DNA of 64,000 nt from Saprospiraceae bacterium. GTDB taxonomy: Bacteria > Bacteroidota > Bacteroidia > Chitinophagales > Saprospiraceae. Below are positions 29,126 through 38,291 of the stretch, piece after piece. Where the stretch lies: the NCBI GenBank assembly GCA_020629315.1, contig JAHDDO010000004.1, positions 110,383-174,382 of the forward strand, given 5' to 3'. A program made the translations under genes and the position numbers. The notes below the pieces were generated by a model, which did no database searches, was not told where the DNA came from, and saw only the letters and a program-made list of their open reading frames with translations. Numbering within the stretch: position 1 is the first letter of the stretch; each line of letters begins with the position of its first letter.

Positions 29126-29860
29126 ATGGATCTGAGAAAACTGAAGAAAAACTGGGAAGCCTTTGGTAAAGAAGATCCGTACTGGGCCATTTTAACACAT
29201 CCTAAAGCAAAGAATAATAAATGGGATTTGGAAGACTTTTTTAAAAGTGGCGAACACTCAATTGCTATGTTGAAGAAGAGAATGCAACAACATGGTTTTG
29301 AGTTTGGCAAAGGCCGAGCTATGGATTTTGGTTGTGGAGTGGGCCGGTGTACCTTGGCCTTAGCTGATTATTTTGATCAAGTTGATGGTGTTGATATTTC
29401 AAGCGAAATGCTAACCTTAGCAAAAACACATATTGGACATAGAACAAATGTGGACTATTTTGAAATCAAGGATGCTAGTCTTTCACAGTTTGACAGTGAG
29501 TCCTATGATTTTATTCACACTGTACTTACGCTACAACATGTCAATCCAAGGTACTCCAAGGAGTATATAAAACGGTTTATTGATTTATTGAAGCCAGCGG
29601 GTTTATGTTATCTGCAAATTCCATCAAAACCACCATTAGGTTTGACGGGTTTATTACTACGAATTATTCCAGGACCCATGCTTAATGTAGCAAGAAAAAT
29701 AAAATATGGGTCAGAGCCGGTTATGGAAATGCATTGGATTTCAAAATCAGAAATAGAGAAAATAATACGTGACGCTGGAGCTAGCTTAGCACATTATTAC
29801 GCTAGACGTACGGAAGGAGGCTTTGAGTCCTCTTGGTATTTCATAAAGAAAAACGCCTAG
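29126..29860 (+). CDS. Class I SAM-dependent methyltransferase
   Basis: AMDFGCGVGRCTLALADYFDQVDGVDISSEML. Confidence 0.9.
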   Translation: MDLRKLKKNWEAFGKEDPYWAILTHPKAKNNKWDLEDFFKSGEHSIAMLKKRMQQHGFEFGKGRAMDFGCGVGRCTLALADYFDQVDGVDISSEMLTLAKTHIGHRTNVDYFEIKDASLSQFDSESYDFIHTVLTLQHVNPRYSKEYIKRFIDLLKPAGLCYLQIPSKPPLGLTGLLLRIIPGPMLNVARKIKYGSEPVMEMHWISKSEIEKIIRDAGASLAHYYARRTEGGFESSWYFIKKNA

Positions 29861-31053
29861 CTTATTGCTAGTGCTTTGTCTAAATCAGCAATCAAATCAT
29901 CTATGTTTTCAATGCCCACAGACATACGGATTAAACCGTCACTGATACCCGCCTGTCGTCTAATTTCTGGCGCCACATGGAGATGGGACATAGAAGCTGG
30001 ATGGAGGATTAAGGTATCTACATTTCCAAGAGTTGGCACCAATTGGCATATGTCAACTTCGTTCATCATACGTTTGCCAGATTCAAAACCTCCTTTTAAT
30101 TCAAAGCTCATCATACCTCCAAATTTTGCCATCTGAGATGCTGCAATTTCATGATCTGGATGAGTGGTTAAACCAGGATAGTTCACTCGATCTACTGAAG
30201 GATGCTCACTTAGAAAGTCAGCCATCCGTTGCGCATTATAACTATGCTTTTCCATTCGAAGTGATAATGTTTTCATGCCATTATGCAACAGCCAAGCCTC
30301 AAATGGTGAAGGATTTGTCCCTAATAATTTATAATGTCCCCAAATTTTTCCATACCAATTATTGGCAGCAATTATAGCACCTCCCATTCCATTGCCGTGG
30401 CCATTCAAATACTTAGTCGTGCTGTGGATTACAATATCTACGCCCATCGATAATGGACGCTGCAAAGCCGGCGTAGCAAAGGTATTATCCATTATGCTTA
30501 TGGCATTATGTTCTTTTGCTAAAGCGGCTAGTTTTTCTATCGGAAGACAAGAAAGGGTAGGATTAGCAGGCGTTTCAAAATAAACAAGCTTCACCTCTTT
30601 TTGAGTTAATTTTTGGCTTAGCAGATCCATATCTGATAGATCTATTGTCTCGATAGTAACCCCAAACTTTGACAAAATGCGTTGCATCAGTTCAGTGGAC
30701 CCACCATAAATATTAGGCTGAGTCAAAACTATATCTCCTTTTTCTAATACTGAAACCAATGCAGTCGTGATGGCTGACATCCCTGTGTTTGTCAGTAGGC
30801 AAAAATAGTCACCATCTGCATCGTATGATTCTAAGCGCGCCAACTTAGTCGCGACTGTATCAATAGTAGGATTTGCAAAGCGACTATACAGATGTTTTTC
30901 AGATGGATTCAGAAAGGCATCAATGCCTTCTTCTATATTTTGAAAACTAAAGCCTGAGGTAGCATATATGGGCAGAACATGAGGATCTATGGTCCGTTGC
31001 TCCTTGCTTTCCATTACCATTAGTGTTTCTAGGCTAACCTTTCTATTTTCCAT
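29857..31053 (-). CDS. Trans-sulfuration family PLP enzyme (cystathionine gamma-synthase / methionine gamma-lyase-like)
   Basis: SRFANPTIDTVATKLARLE, NIYGGSTELMQ, IMDNTFATPALQRPLSMGVDIVIHSTTKYLNGHGN (PLP Lys). Start reassigned to ATG 31053 (MENRKVSLET). Confidence 0.92.
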   Translation of the reverse strand: MENRKVSLETLMVMESKEQRTIDPHVLPIYATSGFSFQNIEEGIDAFLNPSEKHLYSRFANPTIDTVATKLARLESYDADGDYFCLLTNTGMSAITTALVSVLEKGDIVLTQPNIYGGSTELMQRILSKFGVTIETIDLSDMDLLSQKLTQKEVKLVYFETPANPTLSCLPIEKLAALAKEHNAISIMDNTFATPALQRPLSMGVDIVIHSTTKYLNGHGNGMGGAIIAANNWYGKIWGHYKLLGTNPSPFEAWLLHNGMKTLSLRMEKHSYNAQRMADFLSEHPSVDRVNYPGLTTHPDHEIAASQMAKFGGMMSFELKGGFESGKRMMNEVDICQLVPTLGNVDTLILHPASMSHLHVAPEIRRQAGISDGLIRMSVGIENIDDLIADLDKALAIS

Positions 31054-31072
31054 GATTATTTGTACTATTTCG

Positions 31073-31080
31073 CAAATGTA
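31073..31080 (-). promoter_or_regulatory. -7 box TACATTTG, 19 nt upstream of the ATG at 31053
   Basis: Exact TAnnTTTG on the minus strand. Confidence 0.45.
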
Positions 31081-31158
31081 AACAGATATTAAAGCTTTAA
31101 CATAGTAAGCCAACTATTGCTTACTTTTGGCCTTTAAGATCGTGATAAAAACCAATGG

Positions 31159-32181
31159 ATGGAACCTCGTTTTGAAGAAATACAGATCCTAACAGATCCC
31201 GGACAAACACCAATCCGATTGGATAAGTTTTTATTAGATCGATTAGAGAAGACCTCTCGTTCTAAAATTCAGAGCGGCATTAAACAAGGCCTAGTCTTAG
31301 TGAATGGGAAAACGGTGAAATCTAACTATTTAGTTAGGCCCAACGATACCATTGATGTTTCCATTCCCAGGTTTCATGATGAGTTTACTATACTCCCTGA
31401 GGATATCCCATTAGATATACGATATGAGGATGATGATGTTCTTGTGGTACATAAGCCGCCAGGGATGGTGGTTCATCCAGGGGTTGGGAATTGGAGTGGC
31501 ACCTTAGTAAATGCCTTAGCTCATTATTTTAAAAATAGTCCTTTGCCTATTAAAGAAGGAAACTTTGAAGATCGGCCAGGGCTAGTCCACAGAATTGATA
31601 AGGACACCTCAGGTTTACTTTTGATTGCAAAGACAGAAGAAGCTATGTCTAATTTAGGCAAGCAATTTTTTGACCACACTATAGACCGAGAATATGCTGC
31701 TATTATTTGGGGTCAACCGGAAGAAGAATCTGGAACTATTGAGGGTAACATTGGACGGTCAAAAGAAAATGCTACCAAGTATAAAGTTTTCGAAGACGAG
31801 GGTAAACACGCTATAACTCACTATAAAGTAGAAGAAGGATTGTATTATGTAAGTCACGTTAGCTGCAGACTAGAAACGGGTCGAACACACCAGATTCGTG
31901 TGCACATGAGCCACCTAGGCCACCCCTTATTTAACGATGAAAAATATGGAGGATCTAGGATAGTAAAAGGTACTGTGTTTAGTAAATACCGACGATTTGT
32001 AGAGCACGGATTTGATATGTGTCCACGACAAGCCTTGCATGCGCGATTACTAGGATTTACACATCCAAGGACGGGTGAACGGATGACGTTTGAAGCAGAT
32101 ATGCCGGAAGATATGTCTGCCGTACTCACTCGTTGGCGAAACTATTTAACGAGCCGAGAAAAAGCGATGAAAGATCTATGA
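31159..32181 (+). CDS. rluD: RluA/RluD family 23S rRNA pseudouridine synthase with S4 domain
   Basis: RLDKFLLDRLEKTSRSKIQSGIKQGLVLVNG (S4), GLVHRIDKDTSGLLLIAKT, CRLETGRTHQIRVHMSHLGHPL. Confidence 0.93.
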   Translation: MEPRFEEIQILTDPGQTPIRLDKFLLDRLEKTSRSKIQSGIKQGLVLVNGKTVKSNYLVRPNDTIDVSIPRFHDEFTILPEDIPLDIRYEDDDVLVVHKPPGMVVHPGVGNWSGTLVNALAHYFKNSPLPIKEGNFEDRPGLVHRIDKDTSGLLLIAKTEEAMSNLGKQFFDHTIDREYAAIIWGQPEEESGTIEGNIGRSKENATKYKVFEDEGKHAITHYKVEEGLYYVSHVSCRLETGRTHQIRVHMSHLGHPLFNDEKYGGSRIVKGTVFSKYRRFVEHGFDMCPRQALHARLLGFTHPRTGERMTFEADMPEDMSAVLTRWRNYLTSREKAMKDL

Positions 32182-33191
32182 TGAGTCTAGAAGAGAGAAT
32201 TGAAGCATTAGTATCATTGGGAGACACCTTGGATCTGAATGCTCCCTCATGGGTCAGCGCTATCCATAGATCAGAAATAGAGAACCCATGGTTTAGTCAG
32301 GATATGGTTTCTTTGATGTTGTCCAATGTTATTTCTGATTTTTTTACCAAAGAAGTCCTTGAAGAATTCTCTAAAAAGTATGACATCAAAGATCAGCAAA
32401 AGCGGATAGGCCTGATCTTAGCCGGTAATATTCCTATGGTGGGGCTCCATGATTTGCTCTGCGTTTATTTGTCTGGAAATATCGCTATCTACAAACCTTC
32501 AGACAAAGATGCTATCTTACTTGAAACCTTATTGGAAGAATTGCATAGCATTGAACCTAAAACAAAAACATACTTCCAGAAAGTAAATAAGCTGCAAGAC
32601 CTGGATGCAGCCATAGCCACTGGAAGTAATAATTCCGCGTTGCATTTTGCCTACTATTTTAAAAACATTCCCCATATAATACGGAAGAATAGAAACGCGG
32701 TAGCGGTGATCACGGGTGTAGAAAACAAGGAAGATTACGAAGGCTTAGCGGACGATATTTTTAGCTATTATGGATTAGGTTGTAGAAATGTATCTAAGAT
32801 ATATTGTGTGGGGGCTTTTCCCAAGGACGCCTTTTATGAGGCTCAAGAAAAGTATTCTCCAATCATCAACCATAGTAAGTATAAAAATAACTATGATTAT
32901 AACTATGCCATTTATCTTCTGAATAAAATGGATTTCCTGACGAATAATGTCCTTATATCCTTACGTTCGGAAGCTATCCAATCAAGAATAGGATCCATTC
33001 ATTATGAAGAATTTGATAGCTTAGAATCTATACGGAACGCGATAAACGAAAAAGAAGAAGAGATTCAAGTAGTGGTGAGTAAAGAAGGTGGATTTTTCAG
33101 AAATTGCACTTTTGGGCAAAGTCAAAAGCCCTCCATATTTGATTATGCTGATGGCGTAGATACGATGGCTTTTTTAACGGAGAGGCTATGA
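32178..33191 (+). CDS. Acyl-CoA reductase (LuxC-like)
   Basis: GLILAGNIPMVGLHDLLCVYLSGNIAIYKPSDKDAILL, IIRKNRNAVAVITGVENKED, YYGLGCRNVSKIYCV. Start at ATG 32178 or 32181. Confidence 0.85.
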   Translation: MMSLEERIEALVSLGDTLDLNAPSWVSAIHRSEIENPWFSQDMVSLMLSNVISDFFTKEVLEEFSKKYDIKDQQKRIGLILAGNIPMVGLHDLLCVYLSGNIAIYKPSDKDAILLETLLEELHSIEPKTKTYFQKVNKLQDLDAAIATGSNNSALHFAYYFKNIPHIIRKNRNAVAVITGVENKEDYEGLADDIFSYYGLGCRNVSKIYCVGAFPKDAFYEAQEKYSPIINHSKYKNNYDYNYAIYLLNKMDFLTNNVLISLRSEAIQSRIGSIHYEEFDSLESIRNAINEKEEEIQVVVSKEGGFFRNCTFGQSQKPSIFDYADGVDTMAFLTERL

Positions 33192-33826
33192 AAAAGGCAG
33201 CGATAGTAGAAGATATCAGTAGAATTTTAGAAGAGTTATATCCAGAAACTCCAGTGCCTTTGGATCATAAAGATCCGTATACCTTATTGATAGCTGTGTT
33301 ATTATCTGCACAGTGCACTGATGAAAGAGTCAATAAAACAACGCCTGATCTATTTGCTATGGCTGATGAACCATATGCAATGGCGCAATTAGATCAGGCA
33401 AGCATTCAAGCAGTGATAAGGCCTTGTGGTCTGTCTCCTGCTAAGTCTAAAGCCATAAAGACCTTATCACAAATCTTGATAGATTCATATGATGGGGAAG
33501 TGCCACAGAGTTTTGAAGCATTGGAAGCACTACCTGGTGTGGGACACAAAACCGCATCAGTGGTCATGTCCCAAGCTTTTGGAGTCCCCGCATTTCCTGT
33601 CGATACACATATTCATCGATTAGCGTACCGTTGGAAACTGAGTACAGGCAAAAATGTAACAAAAACCGAAGCGGATCTTAAGCGCTTGTTTCCCAAAGAA
33701 TTATGGAATAAATTACACCTTCAAATTATTTTCTTTGGAAGAGAGTATTGTCCAGCTCGAGGACATGACCCTTTTGCTTGCCCTATATGCTCCAAGTATG
33801 GGCGTAAAACGCTATTTAAAAAATGA
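33188..33826 (+). CDS. nth: Endonuclease III
   Basis: LLSAQCTDERVN, LPGVGHKTASVV (HhH), FPVDTHIHRLAYR, C-x6-C-x2-C-type 4Fe-4S cluster motif near the C-terminus. Confidence 0.95.
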   Translation: MKKAAIVEDISRILEELYPETPVPLDHKDPYTLLIAVLLSAQCTDERVNKTTPDLFAMADEPYAMAQLDQASIQAVIRPCGLSPAKSKAIKTLSQILIDSYDGEVPQSFEALEALPGVGHKTASVVMSQAFGVPAFPVDTHIHRLAYRWKLSTGKNVTKTEADLKRLFPKELWNKLHLQIIFFGREYCPARGHDPFACPICSKYGRKTLFKK

Positions 33827-33893
33827 TAGCTTACGAATTGGCCGATTGACTTGATAAAATAGTGTATGCGGGCATAATTTTGATAAAATTTGT

Positions 33894-34046
33894 ATGAATA
33901 GGATTTCGGCGGGATCTTTATCTAACCTCGCTTATTTGGCCTGGGATTACTTGTTTGATATGGAACACCATCTTTCTCAGATAATAGCTGATTATGAAAA
34001 TATCTTGCCACCCATCACAGATATGGAGTGGTATCAGAATGGATAA
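33894..34046 (+). CDS. Candidate small protein, 50 aa (MNRISAGSLSNLAYLAWDYLFDMEHHLSQIIADYENILPPITDMEWYQNG)
   Basis: Uninterrupted ATG-TAA ORF below the ORF-track size cutoff, in the gap after nth; overlaps the 3' end of the convergent TamL-like gene by 13 bp. Confidence 0.35.
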   Translation: MNRISAGSLSNLAYLAWDYLFDMEHHLSQIIADYENILPPITDMEWYQNG

Positions 34047-36394
34047 TTAATAGCAATAAAACTATTGCCAAGCAACGTATTGGCTTCGAACGGATTTAAC
34101 CAATATTTTGGACTATCAGCAGTGATATAAGGGTTTCGAATACGGTAGCCAAAGTCAAATCTAATAATGAAATAACTGAAATCTAAACGCAAACCATAGC
34201 CTACGTTCATGGCGATTTGTTTATAAAACTGGCTGCTTAACTGTGCACCAGGCCTATCTGGGTCTTCTGCGAGAGTCCATATGTTCCCCGCATCGGCAAA
34301 GATAGCGCCTTCAAAGATCGAGGCTATATCAAACCTATATTCTATACTTGATTCTAATTTGAAATCACCAGCTTGAAAATATCTAAACCCTGGAGGTCGG
34401 TCTATACCATCAAAATAGGATCCAGGACCTAATTCTCTGGGTTGCCAACCTCGTAAACTAGATGGACCACCATTAAAGAATTGTCGGATATATGGAACCG
34501 CATCATCATCCCCATATTTAAAAGCTATACCGCCCAGCAATCTAAACGCCAATGAACTGCGATCATTAATAACTCTATTGAAACGTTCATCAATTTCTAA
34601 CTTGACAAAATTGGCAAAGTCTAATTCTTTAGAGAATCGGAACGTATCTTGACTATTAAATAAATTATTGTACAAATAATTAACGCCGGCTATTTCTAGA
34701 CCTGAAACTTCTAGTTCTATAAGACTGGTCAAATTAAGCTGTGTATTTGGAATTCGTAAGTTTCTGACATAAGCGATCTCTTGAAAAAAGAAACCCGTAA
34801 ATAAATTATCATTGAAACTATTAGCCAAGAGCTGATTATTAGCAAGGTCGTCTAAGAAGGCTTGGGATTTTTCGGTATAGAGAATGAGGTCAATACCGGT
34901 TTGATTCACGAAGACCCGGTCATTTTGGTTGGCCCTATAGTCAAAACCATAGGAAAAGTTGAAACTAACCAAGGTATTATAATTGAAGGCGTTATTATAG
35001 GTGTAACCTAGATTAAATTCAGTTTCTGCGTTATCACGTATTTTTTTCGCATCTATATCACTCACAAGCCCTAGATTGTTTACAAAGGTCAAGCTATTGT
35101 ATAGATCAATGAACTTTGGGAATGCAAATTTATTTTGAAGACTAAAAGTGGCGGTTCGGATGCGCTCAATCGTATCCGTTCTAAAGCTTTGGAGATTAAA
35201 TTCTACCCCAGCTTCTCCTGATAAAGAATATACCTCTGAGCCTCTAAATGCATTTCGATTTTGAATACTTCCACCTAGGGATAGTCCAATGTTATTTAGG
35301 GTAGAATAATACACATCATTATTAAGACTACTTACCCATCGGTTTGTTTGAGGCGAAAGGAGGATATCATAATTCAGAATGGTATCATTAACTTCTGATA
35401 GCCGAGGGGTCATTTTGACGAATCGATAGGCTGATAGATTGGTCAACTTTCGAATCGTCGTATAGTAATCGTCCTTATTATAAATTTGACCCTCCTCTAA
35501 AAATACTTTTTTGTCTAGCAGTTTAGGTTTAACAAGGAATTTAGGCCTGTAGCTAAGGTACGTGCGTTCGCCAATGTCCTTTTCTTGTTGAACGCTCCCA
35601 TCGATTTCTAGATTTTTATCTGTATACACATTGATTTCACCTATTTGGAATCGCTTGTGTAGCTCACTATCGGATGGATTCAGGATTTCAATGAATACCT
35701 CTACCTGCTTTCCGTAATTAGTACTATCTCCTTTAATGGCAATGTGATTACTATTAAAATTGGCATACCCCCGATTTTGAAGGTAGTTTACTATTCGTTG
35801 CTTCTCCAAATCAAATTCAAAAGCATCGATGGGTGTTCCTGGTTTGATTAACGATTTTTCTTTTTCTTCAATCAGTTGTTTGATGATGTTAAAATCATTA
35901 CCGATAAAAACCGCATTTTTCACATAAGATCGATTCTGTAATGCCACATTATAGTCTACAAATGCTTTGTTTTTACCCAATACTGGCTCATAGCTAACGT
36001 TGGCATCGTAGAAGCCCTTTTTGTTACGTAGGTACTTTTCTAGCCTTTCAGCAGACTCTTGCGAGCTTATAGAATCATATAAGGACGGCGCTTCCGCTAT
36101 TCGTCGGTAAATAAAGGAATTTAGTTTACCTAAATTGTTTTTCTCATGCAGTTTCAAGTAAATCCATTCGCGAGGAATAAACAGGAAATTCTTGTTTGGA
36201 TTTGAAATTAGTAGAGAAGATAATTCGTATCTAAGATCCGTTCGATCAACAGGATCACGAACATCTTCTATATTGATTCGGTTTTTCGTAAGCAGTTGCT
36301 CGTCCTCTTTTAGTAATTTCGCAGGAGCACAAGAAGATAAGAACGACAGAATACCAATGATACAGGCTATCTTCTTGAAATAGTTAGCTTTTAT
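34034..36394 (-). CDS. TamL-like lipoprotein / BamA-TamA family outer membrane protein
   Basis: C-terminal Omp85 barrel with FFNGGPSSLRGWQPRELGPGSY. The frame continues upstream of the called TTG (36157) to ...KANYFKKIACIIGILSFLSSCAPAKLLKEDEQLLTKNRI, a lipoprotein signal and TamL-like N-terminus. The 36394 boundary is a proposed ATA start and is uncertain. Confidence 0.8.
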   Translation of the reverse strand: MKANYFKKIACIIGILSFLSSCAPAKLLKEDEQLLTKNRINIEDVRDPVDRTDLRYELSSLLISNPNKNFLFIPREWIYLKLHEKNNLGKLNSFIYRRIAEAPSLYDSISSQESAERLEKYLRNKKGFYDANVSYEPVLGKNKAFVDYNVALQNRSYVKNAVFIGNDFNIIKQLIEEKEKSLIKPGTPIDAFEFDLEKQRIVNYLQNRGYANFNSNHIAIKGDSTNYGKQVEVFIEILNPSDSELHKRFQIGEINVYTDKNLEIDGSVQQEKDIGERTYLSYRPKFLVKPKLLDKKVFLEEGQIYNKDDYYTTIRKLTNLSAYRFVKMTPRLSEVNDTILNYDILLSPQTNRWVSSLNNDVYYSTLNNIGLSLGGSIQNRNAFRGSEVYSLSGEAGVEFNLQSFRTDTIERIRTATFSLQNKFAFPKFIDLYNSLTFVNNLGLVSDIDAKKIRDNAETEFNLGYTYNNAFNYNTLVSFNFSYGFDYRANQNDRVFVNQTGIDLILYTEKSQAFLDDLANNQLLANSFNDNLFTGFFFQEIAYVRNLRIPNTQLNLTSLIELEVSGLEIAGVNYLYNNLFNSQDTFRFSKELDFANFVKLEIDERFNRVINDRSSLAFRLLGGIAFKYGDDDAVPYIRQFFNGGPSSLRGWQPRELGPGSYFDGIDRPPGFRYFQAGDFKLESSIEYRFDIASIFEGAIFADAGNIWTLAEDPDRPGAQLSSQFYKQIAMNVGYGLRLDFSYFIIRFDFGYRIRNPYITADSPKYWLNPFEANTLLGNSFIAINYPF

Positions 36395-36413
36395 ATGTGT
36401 GTTTCGATTCGCT

Positions 36414-37157
36414 ATGTTGACAAATAATTTGAAGAAATATATCCGGTCCCTTCACCAAACCAAGTACAGACAAAAGTATAATAAATTCCTCGTGGAAGGA
36501 CCGAAATGGTTGGACGAAATCATTACTTATCATACGGATGAAATATCCCAATTATTTTGTACATCAGATTGGATAAATCAAAATGCAGGTAGAATTGATG
36601 AATCTATCATGCTTACTCCAGTGTCTCAAAAGGAATTAGACGGTATTTCCCAGCTTAAAAACCCTAGCGCTGGATTAGCAGTGATGGAGATGCCCGAAAT
36701 TACTTTTAGACCGGATAAAGTGCCTGAGGATTGGTGTGTTTTTTTAGACGATGTGCAAGACCCTGGCAATGTAGGGACTATCTTACGAACAGCCGCTTGG
36801 TTTGGTTATAAAAAAATCTATTTATCGGAGAAGTCAGCCAGCATTTTCAATCCAAAAGTGGTGCAGTCTAGTATGGGGAGTGTGTTTAAAGTGAGAACAG
36901 AAAGAGTAGAATGGGAGGTACTGAAAAGTCATTGTGAACTACCAGTAGTATGTACCAGTTTGAAAGGCAATAGCGTAAAAGACTGGAAAGCGCCAGTGAA
37001 GGGATTAGTAGTCATAGGAAACGAAAGCAAAGGCGTTCAAAAATCGATATTGGAACAATGTGATCATCTGATCAAAATCCCAGGTGCAGAAAGCACAGTC
37101 GAATCTTTGAACGCCTCAGTAGCCTTGGGTATAGTATTATACCATCTGTCTGATTAG
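36414..37157 (+). CDS. TrmH/SpoU family RNA methyltransferase
   Basis: FLDDVQDPGNVGTILRTAAWFG, VIGNESKGV, IKIPGAESTVESLNASVALGIVLY. ATG 36414 preferred over GTG 36399. Confidence 0.93.
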   Translation: MLTNNLKKYIRSLHQTKYRQKYNKFLVEGPKWLDEIITYHTDEISQLFCTSDWINQNAGRIDESIMLTPVSQKELDGISQLKNPSAGLAVMEMPEITFRPDKVPEDWCVFLDDVQDPGNVGTILRTAAWFGYKKIYLSEKSASIFNPKVVQSSMGSVFKVRTERVEWEVLKSHCELPVVCTSLKGNSVKDWKAPVKGLVVIGNESKGVQKSILEQCDHLIKIPGAESTVESLNASVALGIVLYHLSD

Positions 37158-38269
37158 AGCAGCTTCTGTATCTCTTGCTCTAAATTATATCTTGGATTTA
37201 GTGCTGCTATCTTACCTTCTCTATCGATCAAAAATGTAGTAGGGATAGATCTCACCCCATATAACCTAGATGCTTCAGAATCCCATTTTTTAAGATCACT
37301 CACATGAGAATCCCATGCCAGTTGATCTTTTTTGATGGCATCTTCCCATTTAGCTTTTGACATTTGCATTCGTCGGTCAATATCTTCCGGCGTTTTTAGC
37401 CTTGACTTCGTTCTTGAATCCAAACCATCTAAAGAAACACTGTACACCGTAAATCCGTCTTTCTTGTATTTGTTGTAGGTTTCAACCACATGTGGATTCG
37501 CTTTTCTACATGGCCCACACCAACTGGCCCAAAAGTCCAATAAAACGATTTGTCCTTTAAGATCAGATAACTTTCTAACCTTGCCATCCAAACCAGGTAG
37601 TGCAATTTCAGGAGCAGCTTCTCCTATATCTACAGCATACTTTCCTCTTTTAGGCTTAGATTTGGCTTCTACTTTGGCGATATGACCTTTATATTCTTTC
37701 GTATAATTTGCGTCTGGGTATGCTGATTCTAATCGAGCTAACACATTTTTATGATCCTTGACGCTTGTGCCTGAAAAATTGTAAATTTTTGTCGCTAGTG
37801 CCGAAGCCAACAATGGATCTTCCGAGTTAACTAAGCTAGTTACGGCATCTTTACTAAGCTCTCGCTTTATGTATTTACTCATGTGTTGCTGGTAAGATGT
37901 CGAAAGAGGGGAACCATCAACGGTATACGCATAGGTTTGCAAAGTCGATATATCGCCAGTAATATCAATAGATTTTTCTGTGCCATTAAGAACCAAGTCA
38001 ACACTTTTATTCCCTAATCGAACTCTATATAAGCCTGGACCAGGCGCTTCTTCTAAATTAATAGTAAAGCTTCCATTTCCAGAGGCTTGTGACTGTCCCA
38101 GTCTCATAAATGCATTATCGTAGGATGTTTTATCCAGATAAACATTCATGTTATCGGCTTTGTCTACTTTTCCTTTTATGCTAAGACCATTGGCTCCTCC
38201 TCCAGAAGAGCAAGCGGCAAGTAGAAGCAAACTAAAACTGATCAAAGCATACTTTATGATAAATTTCAT
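37154..38269 (-). CDS. TlpA-like thioredoxin-family lipoprotein
   Basis: Lipobox LLLAACSS; IVLLDFWASWCGPCRKANPHVVETY; YGVRSIPTTFLIDREGKI. Confidence 0.92.
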   Translation of the reverse strand: MKFIIKYALISFSLLLLAACSSGGGANGLSIKGKVDKADNMNVYLDKTSYDNAFMRLGQSQASGNGSFTINLEEAPGPGLYRVRLGNKSVDLVLNGTEKSIDITGDISTLQTYAYTVDGSPLSTSYQQHMSKYIKRELSKDAVTSLVNSEDPLLASALATKIYNFSGTSVKDHKNVLARLESAYPDANYTKEYKGHIAKVEAKSKPKRGKYAVDIGEAAPEIALPGLDGKVRKLSDLKGQIVLLDFWASWCGPCRKANPHVVETYNKYKKDGFTVYSVSLDGLDSRTKSRLKTPEDIDRRMQMSKAKWEDAIKKDQLAWDSHVSDLKKWDSEASRLYGVRSIPTTFLIDREGKIAALNPRYNLEQEIQKLL

Positions 38270-38291
38270 AGTATAAATAGTTTATTATGAA

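Noticed and set aside
29876-30583. Plus-strand ORFs opposite the PLP enzyme gene
   Set aside because: Antisense to a conserved trans-sulfuration enzyme; no start context or domain.
36192-36383. Plus-strand ORF at the TamL-like 5' end
   Set aside because: Antisense to the lipobox-containing N-terminal coding region of the TamL-like gene.
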